Below, one piece after another: positions 63,972 to 64,000 of a stretch of 64,000 nt of DNA (position 1 is the first letter of the stretch; the number at the start of each line of letters is the position of its first letter). The notes under the pieces are model-generated. The model did no database searches, was not told the DNA's origin, and was given only the letters and a program-made list of their open reading frames with translations. The DNA comes from Galbula dea (Eukaryota > Chordata > Aves > Piciformes > Galbulidae): assembly GCA_013399015.1 (NCBI GenBank), contig VWZX01008611.1, forward strand, positions 821,472 to 885,471, written 5' to 3'. The translations under genes and the position numbers were made by a program.

Positions 63972-64000
63972 GCAACAAAGCTGGTGAAGGGTCTGGAGCA
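63972..64000 (+). mobile_element. CR1 LINE, cut by the window end
   Basis: The last bases, GGCAACAAAGCTGGTGAAGG then GTCTGGAGCA, match the CR1 segment that precedes 'GAGGAGCAGCTGAGGGA'. The rest should lie beyond the window. Confidence 0.7.

Larger units (their letters stand above)
31527..64000 (+). other. FAM171A1: FAM171A1 intron 1 (continues past the window)
   Basis: From the donor at 31,527 to the window end I found no frame resembling the conserved exon 2 region of FAM171A1 that follows the signal peptide. The stretch has ordinary intronic composition, scattered CR1 copies and tandem repeats. The minimum intron length is 32,474 bases. A long first intron is usual for this gene family. 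Confidence 0.75.

Noticed and set aside
1..64000. tRNA genes, CRISPR arrays, bacterial or phage elements
   Set aside because: I found no cloverleaf, regularly spaced repeats, operons or ribosome-binding-site patterns. The sequence is vertebrate nuclear DNA.

Overview
This is a stretch of vertebrate, almost certainly avian, nuclear DNA. The diagnostic signal is at least a dozen CR1-type LINE fragments. Most end in the CR1 3' tail, a repeated ATTCTATG octamer preceded by a 'TTGGAACTAGATGATCT...CCTTCCAACC'-like stretch. There are no operons, no bacterial-style gene packing and no densely coding sequence. Nearly all open frames are shadows in non-coding or repeat DNA.

The one recognisable gene is FAM171A1 (astroprincin) on the plus strand. 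Its first coding exon lies at about 31,433-31,526 inside a strong CpG island (about 30,745-32,360). The encoded N-terminus starts MSRSAALLLCLLGCNVWKAV, which differs from the human FAM171A1 start, as I recall it, at only two of twenty residues. The exon ends in phase 1 at an AAG|GT donor. I found no sequence like exon 2, so the rest of the window (31,527-64,000) is read as part of a first intron of at least 32 kb. Upstream, 1-30,740 is intergenic DNA. In human this side would face ITGA8; I saw no ITGA8 exon.

Layout: 1-30,740 is an intergenic region rich in CR1, with a complete solo LTR (15,526-15,974, flanked by 5-bp target-site duplications), a pair of unclassified inverted repeats (about 9.58 and 13.02 kb) and simple repeats. 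30,331-30,744 is a CR1 copy whose last 52 bp are duplicated in tandem, abutting the CpG island. 30,745-32,360 is the promoter, 5' leader with two upstream ATGs, and exon 1. 32,360-64,000 is intron 1. CR1 is sparse there until about 57 kb, and it carries a 62-bp higher-order minisatellite (47,788-47,929), a 33-bp tandem repeat and an (AT)13 tract. On the minus strand it also contains two protein-like open stretches (50,864-50,313 and 44,043-43,588) that I cannot assign to a family.

No tRNA, rRNA, CRISPR array, phage or bacterial element was seen. Nothing here amounts to a new biological system. The most checkable oddities are the antisense open stretches, the stop-start upstream ORFs of FAM171A1, the inverted dispersed repeat and the minisatellite.
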